The notes under the pieces were generated by a model. The model was not told the origin of the DNA. It searched no databases and saw only the letters and a list, made by a program, of their open reading frames with translations. The translations under genes were made by a program, and so were the position numbers. A stretch of DNA of 64,000 nucleotides. Source: JALYZC01 sp963725645 (GTDB taxonomy: Bacteria; Actinomycetota; Thermoleophilia; Solirubrobacterales; Solirubrobacteraceae). Positions 19,662 to 32,141 of the stretch are shown piece after piece (position 1 is the stretch's first letter; each line of letters starts with the position of its first letter). The stretch lies in the NCBI GenBank assembly GCA_963725645.1, contig CAVRZD010000006.1, positions 1,612,001-1,676,000 on the forward strand. The letters are read 5' to 3'.

Positions 19662-21032
19662 ATGGCGCGCTTCGGTCAGCCGCAGGATCCTGTGTTCCAG
19701 AAGCTCAACGCCTCGATCTCGTTCGACTGGCGGCTGGGCCCCTACGACGTCGCCCAGTCGCGGGCGCACGCATCGATGCTGGCCGCGCAGGGCATCATCT
19801 CCGACCCCGAGCGCGACGAGCTCGTGCGCGCGCTGGAGGAGGTCGAGCGCGAGCTCGACGAGGGCCGCTTCCCGTTCCAGCCCGACGACGAGGACATCCA
19901 CATGGCGATCGAGCGCCGCGTGACCGAGCTCGCCGGGCCGGTGGGAGGGAAGCTCCACACCGCGCGCTCGCGCAACGACCAGGTCGCCACCGACCTCGCG
20001 ATGTTCGTGCGCGCCCATGCGCTCGGGACCGCCGACCGCGTCACGGCCGTGATGGCCACGCTGGCCGATCGCGCCGAGGCGCACCTCGACTGGCCAATGC
20101 CGGGGTACACGCACCTGCAACGAGCGCAGCCCGTGTACGTGTCCCACCACCTGCTGGCGTACTTCTGGATGCTCGAGCGCGACCGCGCGCGTCTGCGCTT
20201 CGCCGCCGCCCAGGCCGACCGCCTGCCGCTCGGGTCGGGTGCGCTCGCCGGGGTGAATTTCGCCACGGACCGCGGCGCCGTGGCCGCCGAGCTGGGCTTC
20301 GACGGCGTGTCGCCCAACTCGGTCGACGCCGTCTCCAACCGCGACTTCGTGCTCGACCTGCTCGCGGCCGCCGCGACCTGCGCCACCCACCTGTCACGAC
20401 TCGGCGCCGAGATCGTGCTGTGGTCGTCGGAGGAGTTCGGCTTCTGCGAGCTCCCGGACGCGTTCGCGTCGGGCTCGTCGATCATGCCCCAGAAGAAGAA
20501 CCCCGACGCCGCCGAGCTCCTGCGCGCCAAGGCGCCGCGGCTGGCCGCCCACCTCGTCGCGATGCATGGCGTGCTCCACGGCCTCCCGCTCACCTACAAC
20601 AAGGATCTCCAGGAGGACAAGGAGCACCTGTTCGACGCCGTCGACACGCTCGACCTCTGCCTCGACGCCGCCCGCGGGATGATCGAGGGCATCACCTTCC
20701 GGCGCTCGCGCCTCGCGGCCGCGGCCGCCGACGAGTTCCTCGCCGCGACCGACGTGGCCGACCTCCTCGTGCGCCGCGGGGTGCCCTTCCGCGAGTCCCA
20801 CGCCGTCGTCGCGGGGCTCGTCCGTCGCGCGCTCGAGCAGGGCGTGACCCTCTCCGAGCTCCCGCCGGAGGCGCTCGCGGAGCACTCCGAGGTGCTCGAC
20901 GAGGAGTTCTACGCGGTCCTCGCCGAGGGCGCCTGGCTGGAGTCGAAGGTCTCGCAGGGCGGGACCGCGCTGCCGCGGGTCCGCGAGCAGCTCGCGGAGG
21001 CGCGGCGCGCGCTCGAGGCCCCGGCCGCGTGA
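19662..21032 (+). CDS. argH: Argininosuccinate lyase
   Basis: ArgH splits argininosuccinate into arginine and fumarate. The 456-residue protein is a member of the fumarase/aspartase superfamily, with TARSRNDQVATDL and PGYTHLQRAQP (catalytic His region) and the signature loop GSSIMPQKKNPD that carries the catalytic Ser. Length is normal. The other arg genes are not in the window. Its stop overlaps the GTG of the downstream DNA glycosylase (GTGA). Confidence 0.97.
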   Translation: MARFGQPQDPVFQKLNASISFDWRLGPYDVAQSRAHASMLAAQGIISDPERDELVRALEEVERELDEGRFPFQPDDEDIHMAIERRVTELAGPVGGKLHTARSRNDQVATDLAMFVRAHALGTADRVTAVMATLADRAEAHLDWPMPGYTHLQRAQPVYVSHHLLAYFWMLERDRARLRFAAAQADRLPLGSGALAGVNFATDRGAVAAELGFDGVSPNSVDAVSNRDFVLDLLAAAATCATHLSRLGAEIVLWSSEEFGFCELPDAFASGSSIMPQKKNPDAAELLRAKAPRLAAHLVAMHGVLHGLPLTYNKDLQEDKEHLFDAVDTLDLCLDAARGMIEGITFRRSRLAAAAADEFLAATDVADLLVRRGVPFRESHAVVAGLVRRALEQGVTLSELPPEALAEHSEVLDEEFYAVLAEGAWLESKVSQGGTALPRVREQLAEARRALEAPAA

Positions 21033-21610
21033 GGGCGGCGTTCTTCGATCGCCCCGTGCTCGAGGTCGCCCGCGACCTGGTGGGCTGCGCGGTCCGCCAC
21101 GGCGACACCGCGGGCGTGATCGTCGAGACCGAGGCCTACCACGACTCCGAGCCGGCCTGCCATGCCTACGTCGGCCTCACCCCGCGCACGGCGACCCTGT
21201 TCGGCCCGCCCGGCCGCGCGTACGTGTACCGCTCCTACGGTGTCCACGCGATGCTCAACGCCGTCTCCGAGCCGGACGGCGTCGGCGCCGCGGTGCTCAT
21301 CCGGGCGCTCGAGCCACTCGCCGGCCTCGGCGCGATGCGGGCGCGCCGCGGCCTCGAACGCCTCGAGGACCTCTGCTCGGGCCCCGGGCGTTTGACCCAG
21401 GCCCTCGGCATCGGCCTCGACCTCAACGCCACCGACCTGCTGACCGGGCCGATCCGGCTCGAGCCGCGCGCAGCCGGCTGGCGCGAGCGCGTGCTCGCGA
21501 CCGCTCCGCGCGTCGGGATCACCAAGGCCGTCGAGCTGCCGTGGCGCTTCACCGCCGAGGGCAGCCGCTTCGTGTCGCGGCCGCGGCCGCGAGCCGGTGC
21601 CCTAGCCTGA
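21029..21610 (+). CDS. DNA-3-methyladenine glycosylase (AAG/MPG family)
   Basis: This 193-residue base-excision repair enzyme removes alkylated purines. The N-terminus FFDRPVLEVARDLVGCAVRH, the catalytic Glu in VIVETEAYHDSEPACHAYVG, the TLFGPPGRAYVYRSYGVHAMLNAV segment and SGPGRLTQALGI match the human AAG/MPG family (Pur_DNA_glyco). It starts with GTG in the GTGA overlap with argH, so it is translationally coupled to that gene. It runs convergently into the PBP gene, overlapping it by 9 nt. A minor uncertainty is base specificity. Confidence 0.93.
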   Translation: MRAAFFDRPVLEVARDLVGCAVRHGDTAGVIVETEAYHDSEPACHAYVGLTPRTATLFGPPGRAYVYRSYGVHAMLNAVSEPDGVGAAVLIRALEPLAGLGAMRARRGLERLEDLCSGPGRLTQALGIGLDLNATDLLTGPIRLEPRAAGWRERVLATAPRVGITKAVELPWRFTAEGSRFVSRPRPRAGALA

Positions 21611-23953
21611 CGGCCCGGGCGCCTGCGCGCCGCCGCTGTCCCCGCCGCCGGAGGAGGGCGGGCCTCCGCCCCCGCCCCCGCCGCCGCCGCCGGCTCCACC
21701 GCCACCGCCACCGGTGTCACCGGAGCCGCCGCCGCCACCCGTGGAGCCACCGCCCGTGCCACCCAAGCTTCCGCCACCGCCTCCGCCGCCCGCGGACGGT
21801 GCCGATTGATCGGTGCCGGTGCCCGCGGAACCCGAGCCGGTGTCGCCAGAGGACGAGTCCGAGCCGGTCGAAGAGCCCGTGCTGTCGGTGGACGTCGTCC
21901 CCTTCTTCTTGGGATTGCGCGCGGCGTCGTCGGCGCGGTGCTGGGCGTCGATGTCCCGCGCGGCGAGCATGAAGTCGTGCCAGATGTCGGCCGGGAAGGT
22001 CTTGCCCGTCACCGCGCTGCCGCCGTACTCGGTCAGCATCGGCCTGAGCTTGTCGGGGTAGCCGACCCAGATCGCCGTGGTGTACTTCTCGTTGAACCCG
22101 ACGAACCAGGCGTCGCCCGAGTTCTCGGTGGTGCCGGTCTTGCCGGCCTCGAAGCCGCCGATCGCGGCACCGGTGCCGGTGCCGCCCGAGATCACGCCCT
22201 CGAGCATCTGCGTCTCGGTCTCGGCCACGCGCTTGGGCAGCGCCCGGATCTTGTTGGGGTGGTCGTTGACCGCGATCACGTTGTTGTGGCTGTCGCGGAC
22301 CTCGTGGATCCCGACCGGCCCGGCCTTCTCCGCCCCGAGCCGCCGGTTGGTGATCTTCAGCCCGCCCTGCTGGATCGTCGAGTACGCGTGCGCCATGTCG
22401 AGCGGGGTGACGCCCTGCCTGAGGCCTCCGAGCGTGATCGCGTAGTTGTGCGAGATCGGGGTTCGAATGCCCATGGAATAGGCGGCGCGCACGACCCGCG
22501 GAATGCCGGTTCGAATGCCCACCTCGGCGAACACCGAGTTGTCCGACTGCGCGATGGCGTCCCAGAGCGATCGCGAGCCGGCGTACTCGCCCTCGAAGTT
22601 GTGGACCTGGAAGACCTCCCTGCCGCCGCTGTGGGGCACCGTGAACTCCTTCTGCTGCGACGCCCACACGGAGTCGGGCGAGATGCCCTTCTTCAGCGCG
22701 GCGGCCAGCACGAAGGCCTTGAAGGCGGAGCCTGGCTGGCGCTGGCCCTGCGTCGCCAGGTTGAAGGACGAGTGCTTGTAATCGGGGCCGCCGACCATCG
22801 CGCGGACCTCGCCCGTCTTGTTGTCGATGCACACAAGCGAGGCGGTCGGTCCGCTGGGGTCGGAGAAGCGGCTCTGGACCGCGTTGACCGCCGCCTGCTG
22901 GAGGTCGAGGTCGAGCGTGGTCTTCACCTTCAGGCCGCCGATGAACGCCCGCTGGCCGAAGTGGTTGTACATCTGCTGGCGCACCCAGTCCACGAAGAAG
23001 GCGGCCGAGGGATCGGTGACCGCCTCGGTCGGGGGCTGGATGCTGTCGCGGGTCGGCAGCGCGATGTGCGTGTCCTGGTCGTACTCCGACGGGGTGATGT
23101 AGCCCTGGGTGAGCATCTTCTTGAGCACGAAGTTCCGTCGCTGCGTGGCGGCCTGCGGGTGGGCGATCGGGTCGAAGCCGTAGGGCGAGGACACGACGCC
23201 GGCGAGCAGGGCCGACTGCGACGGGTTGAGGAGGGCGGCGCAGTGATCGTCGGGGTTCCCGCCGCAGTTGAGGTCCTTGCCGAAGTAGATCCGCGCGGCG
23301 GACTCGATCCCGTATGCGCCGTTGCCGAAGTAGATCGTGTTGAGGTACTCGGTGAGGATCTTCTGCTTCGTCCACTGGCGCGTGAGGTGGTAGGCCAGGG
23401 CGGCCTCGCGGAGCTTCTCGAAGACGGTTCGGTTGTTCTGGGCCTCGAGCGCGTTCTTGACGAACTGTTGGGTGATCGTCGATCCACCCTGGGCGCTGGA
23501 GCCGAGCTTGACGTCGGCGAGCAGGGCGCGGGCCATGCCGCGGACGTCGATGCCCTTGTTCTGGTAGAAGCGCTCGTCCTCGACGGAGACGATGGCGTGC
23601 TGCATCGCCGGCGCGATCTGGTCCGAGCTCACGAGGATGCGGTTCTTGTTGTCGGACAGGATCGCCAGCGAGCGGCCGCGATCGTCGAGCAGCACCGACT
23701 TCTTGGCGTTGCGGAACTGCTGCTTGTTCTCCAGCTGCGGCAGGTCGGAGGCGACCGCCATCATCATCCCGAACACCGTCGAGACGAAGGCGAGCATCCC
23801 CAGCGGCACGAGGATGAGGGCGAGCCGGACGCGGTTCAGCCGCGGCTTGCGGCGCGGTCCGCCGTTGGCCGGCGAGCTGCCGTCCGGCCGCTGAAACGGG
23901 ATCGGAGCCGGCGGATCTTCGCCGGAGGGGATGTCGGTGGGATCGTCGCTCAT
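21602..23953 (-). CDS. Bifunctional class A penicillin-binding protein
   Basis: The 783-residue membrane enzyme polymerises and crosslinks peptidoglycan. It has a cytosolic Pro-rich N-terminus, one membrane anchor (about 42-70), a GT51 transglycosylase domain (VEDERFYQNKG with catalytic Glu; GGSTITQQFVKNAL), and a transpeptidase domain with SAFK (active serine), SDNS and KTGT motifs in order. A C-terminal tail of over 90 residues is nearly pure Gly/Ser/Thr with acidic residues. The start MSDDPTD at 23953 is chosen because upstream codons overlap the tyrS promoter region. Divergent from tyrS. Confidence 0.95.
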   Translation of the reverse strand: MSDDPTDIPSGEDPPAPIPFQRPDGSSPANGGPRRKPRLNRVRLALILVPLGMLAFVSTVFGMMMAVASDLPQLENKQQFRNAKKSVLLDDRGRSLAILSDNKNRILVSSDQIAPAMQHAIVSVEDERFYQNKGIDVRGMARALLADVKLGSSAQGGSTITQQFVKNALEAQNNRTVFEKLREAALAYHLTRQWTKQKILTEYLNTIYFGNGAYGIESAARIYFGKDLNCGGNPDDHCAALLNPSQSALLAGVVSSPYGFDPIAHPQAATQRRNFVLKKMLTQGYITPSEYDQDTHIALPTRDSIQPPTEAVTDPSAAFFVDWVRQQMYNHFGQRAFIGGLKVKTTLDLDLQQAAVNAVQSRFSDPSGPTASLVCIDNKTGEVRAMVGGPDYKHSSFNLATQGQRQPGSAFKAFVLAAALKKGISPDSVWASQQKEFTVPHSGGREVFQVHNFEGEYAGSRSLWDAIAQSDNSVFAEVGIRTGIPRVVRAAYSMGIRTPISHNYAITLGGLRQGVTPLDMAHAYSTIQQGGLKITNRRLGAEKAGPVGIHEVRDSHNNVIAVNDHPNKIRALPKRVAETETQMLEGVISGGTGTGAAIGGFEAGKTGTTENSGDAWFVGFNEKYTTAIWVGYPDKLRPMLTEYGGSAVTGKTFPADIWHDFMLAARDIDAQHRADDAARNPKKKGTTSTDSTGSSTGSDSSSGDTGSGSAGTGTDQSAPSAGGGGGGGSLGGTGGGSTGGGGGSGDTGGGGGGAGGGGGGGGGGPPSSGGGDSGGAQAPGPSG

Positions 23954-24045
23954 GCGCGGGCGCGGAGAAGCGACCGGGCTGCGGACAGGATCCGCAACAT
24001 CGGCGAGCAGGCAGCAGCCGTTGGGCCGCGCCAAGCGCGAAAGTC

Positions 24046-24051
24046 TAGCAT
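24046..24051 (+). promoter_or_regulatory. -10 hexamer TAGCAT of tyrS, leaderless type
   Basis: TAGCAT ends 9 nt before the tyrS ATG at 24061; no SD. TTGGGC at 24021-24026 is a weak -35 candidate (19-nt spacer). Confidence 0.4.
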
Positions 24052-24060
24052 TGGGCCTCG

Positions 24061-25260
24061 ATGCCGCCCACCGCATCCGACCCCGCCGAGGCGGCCGCCC
24101 GGCTCGCCCACGACGCGGTCGATTCGCTGCCCGAGGGCGCCCTGGCGGACAAGCTCGCGGAGGCCGCGGCGGAGGGTCGTCCCCTGCGGGTGAAGCTCGG
24201 CATCGACCCCACCGCGCCGGACATCCACCTCGGCCACACCGTCGTGCTCCAGCGGCTGCGCGAGTTCCAGGACGCCGGCCACCTCGTGGTGCTGATCGTC
24301 GGCGACTTCACCGCGCGCGTGGGCGATCCGAGCGGGCGCTCCTCCACGCGCCCCGTCCTATCGGGCGAGGAGATCGACGCCAACGCCCGCACGTTCCAGG
24401 ACCAGGCCTTCAAGGTGCTGGACCCCGACCCGGCCAGGGTGGAGGTCCGACGCAACAGCGAATGGCTCGACATGGCGGCCCCGGACCTCTTCGCGCTCGC
24501 CCGCACGGCCACCGTCGCCCAGCTGCTCGAGCGCGACGACTTCGCGAAGCGCTACGCCGCGGGCGAGCCGATCTCGGTGCTCGAGCTGCTCTACCCGCTG
24601 CTGCAGGGCTACGACTCGGTCGCGATCCGCGCGGACGTCGAGCTCGGCGGCACCGACCAGAAGTTCAACCTGCTGCTCGGGCGCGACGTCCAGCGCGCGT
24701 ACGGCCAGCCCGAGCAGGCGGTGCTGACGCTGCCGATCCTGCCGGGGACCGACGGCGAACGCCGGATGTCCAAGACGCTGGACAACTACATCGGGGTGAT
24801 CGAGCCGCCGGAGGAGATCTACGGCAAGACCATGCGCGTGCCCGACTCCGCGCTCGACGCCTACTACCGGCTCCTGCTGGGCCGGCCGACGCCGGCCGAC
24901 GCCGGCCCGCGCGACGCCAAGCGGGCGCTCGCCCGGGCGCTCGTCGCCCGCTTCCACGACGAGTCCGCGGCCGCGGCCGCGGAGCAGCACTTCGACCGCC
25001 TGCACGTCGAGCGGCGTCCGCCGGAGGAGATCGAGGAGGCGCCGTTCGAGGCCGTCAACGGCGCCGTCCACCTGCCCGCGCTGATCCAGACCCTCTTCGG
25101 CCTCTCGCGCTCGGAGGGGCGCCGGCTGCTCGAGCAGGGCGGCGTCCGCCTCGACGGCGAGCCCGTGGGCGCCGACGAGCAGGACCTCCCGGCCGAGCGC
25201 CTCGACGGCGCCGTCCTCCAGGTCGGCAAGCGGCGCTTCCGGCGCCTGCGCCGCAGCTGA
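24061..25260 (+). CDS. tyrS: Tyrosyl-tRNA synthetase
   Basis: TyrS charges tRNA-Tyr. The 399-residue class I synthetase has the HIGH-type motif HLGHT at residues 56-60, the tyrosine/tRNA region YPLLQGYDSVAI and GGTDQKFN, and the KMSKS-type motif RMSKT at 235-239. A C-terminal S4-like RNA-binding domain (about 335-399, RSEGRRLLEQGGVRLDG) is present. The HLGHT and short insertion pattern fit the TyrZ-like bacterial branch. A YjbQ-like gene follows after 12 nt and may be cotranscribed. Confidence 0.96.
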   Translation: MPPTASDPAEAAARLAHDAVDSLPEGALADKLAEAAAEGRPLRVKLGIDPTAPDIHLGHTVVLQRLREFQDAGHLVVLIVGDFTARVGDPSGRSSTRPVLSGEEIDANARTFQDQAFKVLDPDPARVEVRRNSEWLDMAAPDLFALARTATVAQLLERDDFAKRYAAGEPISVLELLYPLLQGYDSVAIRADVELGGTDQKFNLLLGRDVQRAYGQPEQAVLTLPILPGTDGERRMSKTLDNYIGVIEPPEEIYGKTMRVPDSALDAYYRLLLGRPTPADAGPRDAKRALARALVARFHDESAAAAAEQHFDRLHVERRPPEEIEEAPFEAVNGAVHLPALIQTLFGLSRSEGRRLLEQGGVRLDGEPVGADEQDLPAERLDGAVLQVGKRRFRRLRRS

Positions 25261-25272
25261 GGGGCCGCAGCC

Positions 25273-25689
25273 GTGGCCGTGCACAGCGCCATGCTGCGAC
25301 TCCGCACCCGGGGGCAGGGGCAGATCGTGGACCTGACCGAGGGGGTCGCCAGCGTCGTGGAGGCCGCCGGCGCGCAGCAGGGGATCGTGTGCGTGGCCGG
25401 CCGCGGGTCGACGGTCGCGGTGACGACGATGGAGTACGAGCCCGGCGGGGTCCACGATCTCAGCGAGGCGCTCGAGCGGCTGATCCCCACCCACGGGGAC
25501 TACCAGCACAACCGCCTCAACCACGACACCAACTCCCATGCGCACATGCGCGCGGCGATCATCGGCCCCAGCGAGACGATCCCGGTGGTGGAGGGCCGCC
25601 TCGCGCTCGGGACGTGGCAGCAGGTCGTGCTGCTCGACTTCGACGACCGCGAGCGCGACCGCACGGTGCACGTGCAGGTCGTCTGGTAG
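25273..25689 (+). CDS. YjbQ/UPF0047-family protein
   Basis: The 138-residue protein is a small single-domain member of the YjbQ family, annotated in places as secondary thiamine-phosphate synthase. Diagnostic parts are GIVCVAGRGSTVAVTTMEYEPG, NHDTNSHAHMRAAIIGPSETIPV (conserved His residues) and LGTWQQVVLLDFDDRERDR. The true physiological role of the family is uncertain. It begins with GTG 25273, 12 nt after tyrS, and is the last gene before the rRNA promoter. An ATG at 25291 is an alternative start but would lose conserved N-terminal residues. Confidence 0.88.
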   Translation: MAVHSAMLRLRTRGQGQIVDLTEGVASVVEAAGAQQGIVCVAGRGSTVAVTTMEYEPGGVHDLSEALERLIPTHGDYQHNRLNHDTNSHAHMRAAIIGPSETIPVVEGRLALGTWQQVVLLDFDDRERDRTVHVQVVW

Positions 25690-25744
25690 GTCGGAAACCG
25701 GTAGGAGGCGGTCCGCGGGCCTATCCCGGCACGCCTGCGAGCGC

Positions 25745-25750
25745 TATACT
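25745..25750 (+). promoter_or_regulatory. -10 hexamer TATACT of the rRNA operon
   Basis: TATACT is the closest match to the -10 consensus in the gap before 16S, about 300 nt upstream of it. No TTGACA-type -35 is visible at 16-18 nt. The predicted leader of about 290 nt contains a boxA-like element and the 16S processing arm. Confidence 0.5.
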
Positions 25751-25835
25751 GGCCGGCCCGCTTCTCGAGCGCCCGGTGAGGGCTGCTCGGGCGGCGCGCC
25801 CTCGAGGCGGAACCCCCTCCGGAGAGCGGCGCGGC

Positions 25836-25848
25836 GGTCTTTGAAAAC
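25836..25848 (+). promoter_or_regulatory. boxA-like antitermination element
   Basis: GGTCTTTGAAAAC resembles the boxA core used by Nus-dependent rRNA antitermination. A second related copy (CCTTGAAAACTGC, 27784-27796) lies before 23S. Both partly overlap the processing stems. Confidence 0.4.
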
Positions 25849-25860
25849 TCGACAGCATGC
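25844..25860 (+). other. 16S precursor processing stem, 5' arm
   Basis: AAAACTCGACAGCATGC is perfectly complementary (17 bp) to GCATGCTGTCGAGTTTT at 27693-27709 in the spacer. The pair would close the 16S precursor as an RNase III-type stem. Confidence 0.8.
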
Positions 25861-25887
25861 ATGCAGGCGACTCCCATTGCCTGCATG
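25860..25887 (+). other. Hairpin in the 16S leader
   Basis: CATGCAGGC (25860-25868) and GCCTGCATG (25879-25887) form a perfect 9-bp stem. It starts at the last base of the 16S processing arm. Possible role in leader RNA folding. Confidence 0.5.
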
Positions 25888-26049
25888 TCCAGGTTCGAAC
25901 TGCCGCCCGCCCGCGTTCGCGCGGCCGCGGCGGCGGCCAGAATTACCCCGTCATGCATCCCGGGCGCCCAGCTTGTGTACCAGGGCGCCCCTCGTGTGGA
26001 TGCTGACGAACTCTCTCGGTCGCGACGGCTTCGGTCGTCGTGGCCACTA

Positions 26050-27600
<1,551 letters not shown>

Positions 27601-27692
27601 GGGAGCATCTTTGGATGCCGCCGGCGCCGAATCGCGCGCCGGCGCCTAGAACGTCGACCGGACCTGGCGGCCGACCCCTCGTGGGTCGCGCC

Positions 27693-27709
27693 GCATGCTG
27701 TCGAGTTTT
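27693..27709 (+). other. 16S precursor processing stem, 3' arm
   Basis: GCATGCTGTCGAGTTTT is the exact reverse complement of 25844-25860. Confidence 0.8.
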
Positions 27710-27788
27710 GAGAGACCGGCCGCGGCCGGGGCACCGGGCACCTGTCCCAGCTCCGCCCCCGCGGCACACCGCCTCTCCGCGGACCTTG

Positions 27789-27801
27789 AAAACTGCACAG
27801 C
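27789..27801 (+). other. 23S precursor processing stem, 5' arm
   Basis: AAAACTGCACAGC is the exact reverse complement of GCTGTGCAGTTTT at 30893-30905 beyond the 23S end, so the two would close the 23S precursor. Confidence 0.75.
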
Positions 27802-27858
27802 AGGAGCCAACGTAAACGGGTATCACCGGCCGGGCCCTCGGGTTCCGGCTTTGATCAC

Positions 27859-30858
<3,000 letters not shown>

Positions 30859-30892
30859 GATTTTTCCTCGTGATGCCCGCGAGGTCGGCTCC

Positions 30893-30905
30893 GCTGTGCA
30901 GTTTT
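30893..30905 (+). other. 23S precursor processing stem, 3' arm
   Basis: GCTGTGCAGTTTT pairs perfectly with 27789-27801. Confidence 0.75.
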
Positions 30906-30935
30906 GAGGGCCCGCCGAGAGGCTGGTCTCTACCC

Positions 30936-31053
30936 CTTTCGGTGGCCATAGCGAGAGGGCTACACCTCTTCCCATTCCGAACAGAGTAGTTAAGCCTCTC
31001 AGCGCCGATGGTACTTGGCTCGCAAGGGCCTGGGAGAGTAGGTCGCCGCCGTT
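30936..31053 (+). rRNA. rrf: 5S ribosomal RNA
   Basis: The segment has the closing helix GGTGGC (30941-30946) with GCCGCC (31045-31050), CCCATTCCGAACAGAG in loop B/C, and GCGCCGATGGTACTTGGC, all standard for bacterial 5S. Ends are accurate to a few bases. It is the last gene of the operon. Confidence 0.93.
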
Positions 31054-31075
31054 CTTCTCAGCTGGAACGTGATGC

Positions 31076-31102
31076 CCGCGCCGCCCACCCCGGGCGGCGC
31101 GG
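31076..31102 (+). terminator. Strong GC hairpin after 5S
   Basis: An 11-bp perfect stem (CCGCGCCGCCC with GGGCGGCGCGG, loop ACCCC) starts about 22 nt after 5S. It is the likely end of the rRNA operon, although no U-tract follows. Confidence 0.55.
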
Positions 31103-31498
31103 CTCACGCTTGCTCACTCGTGGCCAGGCCGTGGCGGCACGGGGCACACGCACACCTGTGCGCGCGGTGCCACCGTGCCGGGGCGCCGGCGCAGACCGCC
31201 GCGCAATGCGCGACGGTGGGGATGCGCGCCTCCCAGCGCCCGCTCGGGCCGTGCCTCGGCTCCACCCTCGTCGCGCAGCAGCGCGAAGTCGAGGACGCCG
31301 TCGACGAGCCCGCGGAAGGACCGCGCGTTCGGGTGGCGTCGGGGGGTGGAGAGGAACATGTGTTCGCAGGCTAGGAACGGGCTCGGACGGAACCTCGGCC
31401 GGCCGCTTCAGGGGCGGACCGCAAACGCGAAATCCCTGCAAATCGGCACTTTCCTCGCAGCGATCCTGCAAGCGATCTTGCACCGACGCGCCGGCGGT
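31103..31498 (+). other. 396-nt gap with no supportable gene
   Basis: All open frames here are short, Arg/Pro-rich and overlap on both strands, as expected from GC-rich non-coding DNA. Visible structure: TGCAAG-CGAT-CTTGCA, a perfect inverted repeat at 31467-31482, within a 12-nt near-tandem repeat GCGATCCTGCAA/GCGATCTTGCAC (31460-31483). The minus frame ending near 31114 is the most protein-like but has no convincing start or family match. Confidence 0.5.
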
Positions 31499-32077
31499 TC
31501 AGGCGGAATCGGGCGCCGGCACGAGCTCGTCGGCGTGCTCCTCGAGCGCCGCGATGACGAACGCGAGATGCTCGTCGAAGTCCACGCCGAGCTCCTCCGC
31601 GCCACCCCGCAGGGCGTCGCGATCCACGGCGGCGGCGAAGCTGGGCTGCTTGAGCTTCTTCTTGACGGACTTCGGCGTCATCCCGTGGAGGCCATCGGGG
31701 CGAACGTAGGCCACGGCGAGCAGGAAGCCGGACAGCTCGTCGACGGCGTAGAGGGTCTTCTCCATGCGCGTCACGCGGGGAACCCCGAGGAAGTCCGCGT
31801 GCGACGCCACGCCGCGGACGACCTCCTCCGGGTAGCCGCGCTCCTCCAGCTCGCGCAGGGCGTAGCGGGGGTGCCCGTCCTCGAGCGACGGATAGCGCTC
31901 GTAGTCGAGGTCGTGGAGCAGCCCGGTGGTGCCCCACAGCTCCTCGTCCTCGCCGAAACGGCGGGCGTACGCGCGCATGGCCGCCTCGACCGCCAGCATG
32001 TGCCGCCGCAGCGAGTCCGACTCCGTCCACTCGCAAAGCAGGGTCCAAGAGTCAGCGCGCGAAATCTCCAGCAGCAT
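31499..32077 (-). CDS. HD-domain hydrolase
   Basis: The 192-residue protein belongs to the HD/HDIG superfamily of metal-dependent phosphohydrolases. The motif residues are His in SLRRHMLAVEAAMRAYARRF, the HD pair in GLLHDLDYERYPS, and a later His in GVASHADF. It is a single-domain form of the type often annotated as a putative hydrolase; the substrate is unknown. A minus-strand -10 TAGGGT (32090-32085) lies 7 nt before the ATG, predicting a leaderless transcript. Divergent from murA. Confidence 0.88.
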   Translation of the reverse strand: MLLEISRADSWTLLCEWTESDSLRRHMLAVEAAMRAYARRFGEDEELWGTTGLLHDLDYERYPSLEDGHPRYALRELEERGYPEEVVRGVASHADFLGVPRVTRMEKTLYAVDELSGFLLAVAYVRPDGLHGMTPKSVKKKLKQPSFAAAVDRDALRGGAEELGVDFDEHLAFVIAALEEHADELVPAPDSA

Positions 32078-32084
32078 GGCTGTT

Positions 32085-32090
32085 ACCCTA
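32085..32090 (-). promoter_or_regulatory. -10 hexamer TAGGGT of the HD gene, leaderless type
   Basis: On the minus strand TAGGGT ends exactly 7 nt before the ATG at 32077. On the plus strand the same bases include TACCCT (32084-32089), which could serve murA with a 45-nt leader. Confidence 0.45.
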
Positions 32091-32141
32091 GCCAAGCGCC
32101 CCAGCGCGGCTCCGTCCGCGCCCCCGAAACGGCGTCCTCGC

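Noticed and set aside
21602..24076. Earlier start for the PBP at 24076
   Set aside because: The 41 extra residues overlap the tyrS promoter and lack PBP homology; MSDDPTD at 23953 is a better start.
31058..31483. Overlapping small ORFs on both strands after 5S
   Set aside because: No SD, no leaderless -10 and no motif; composition is that of GC-rich random frames.
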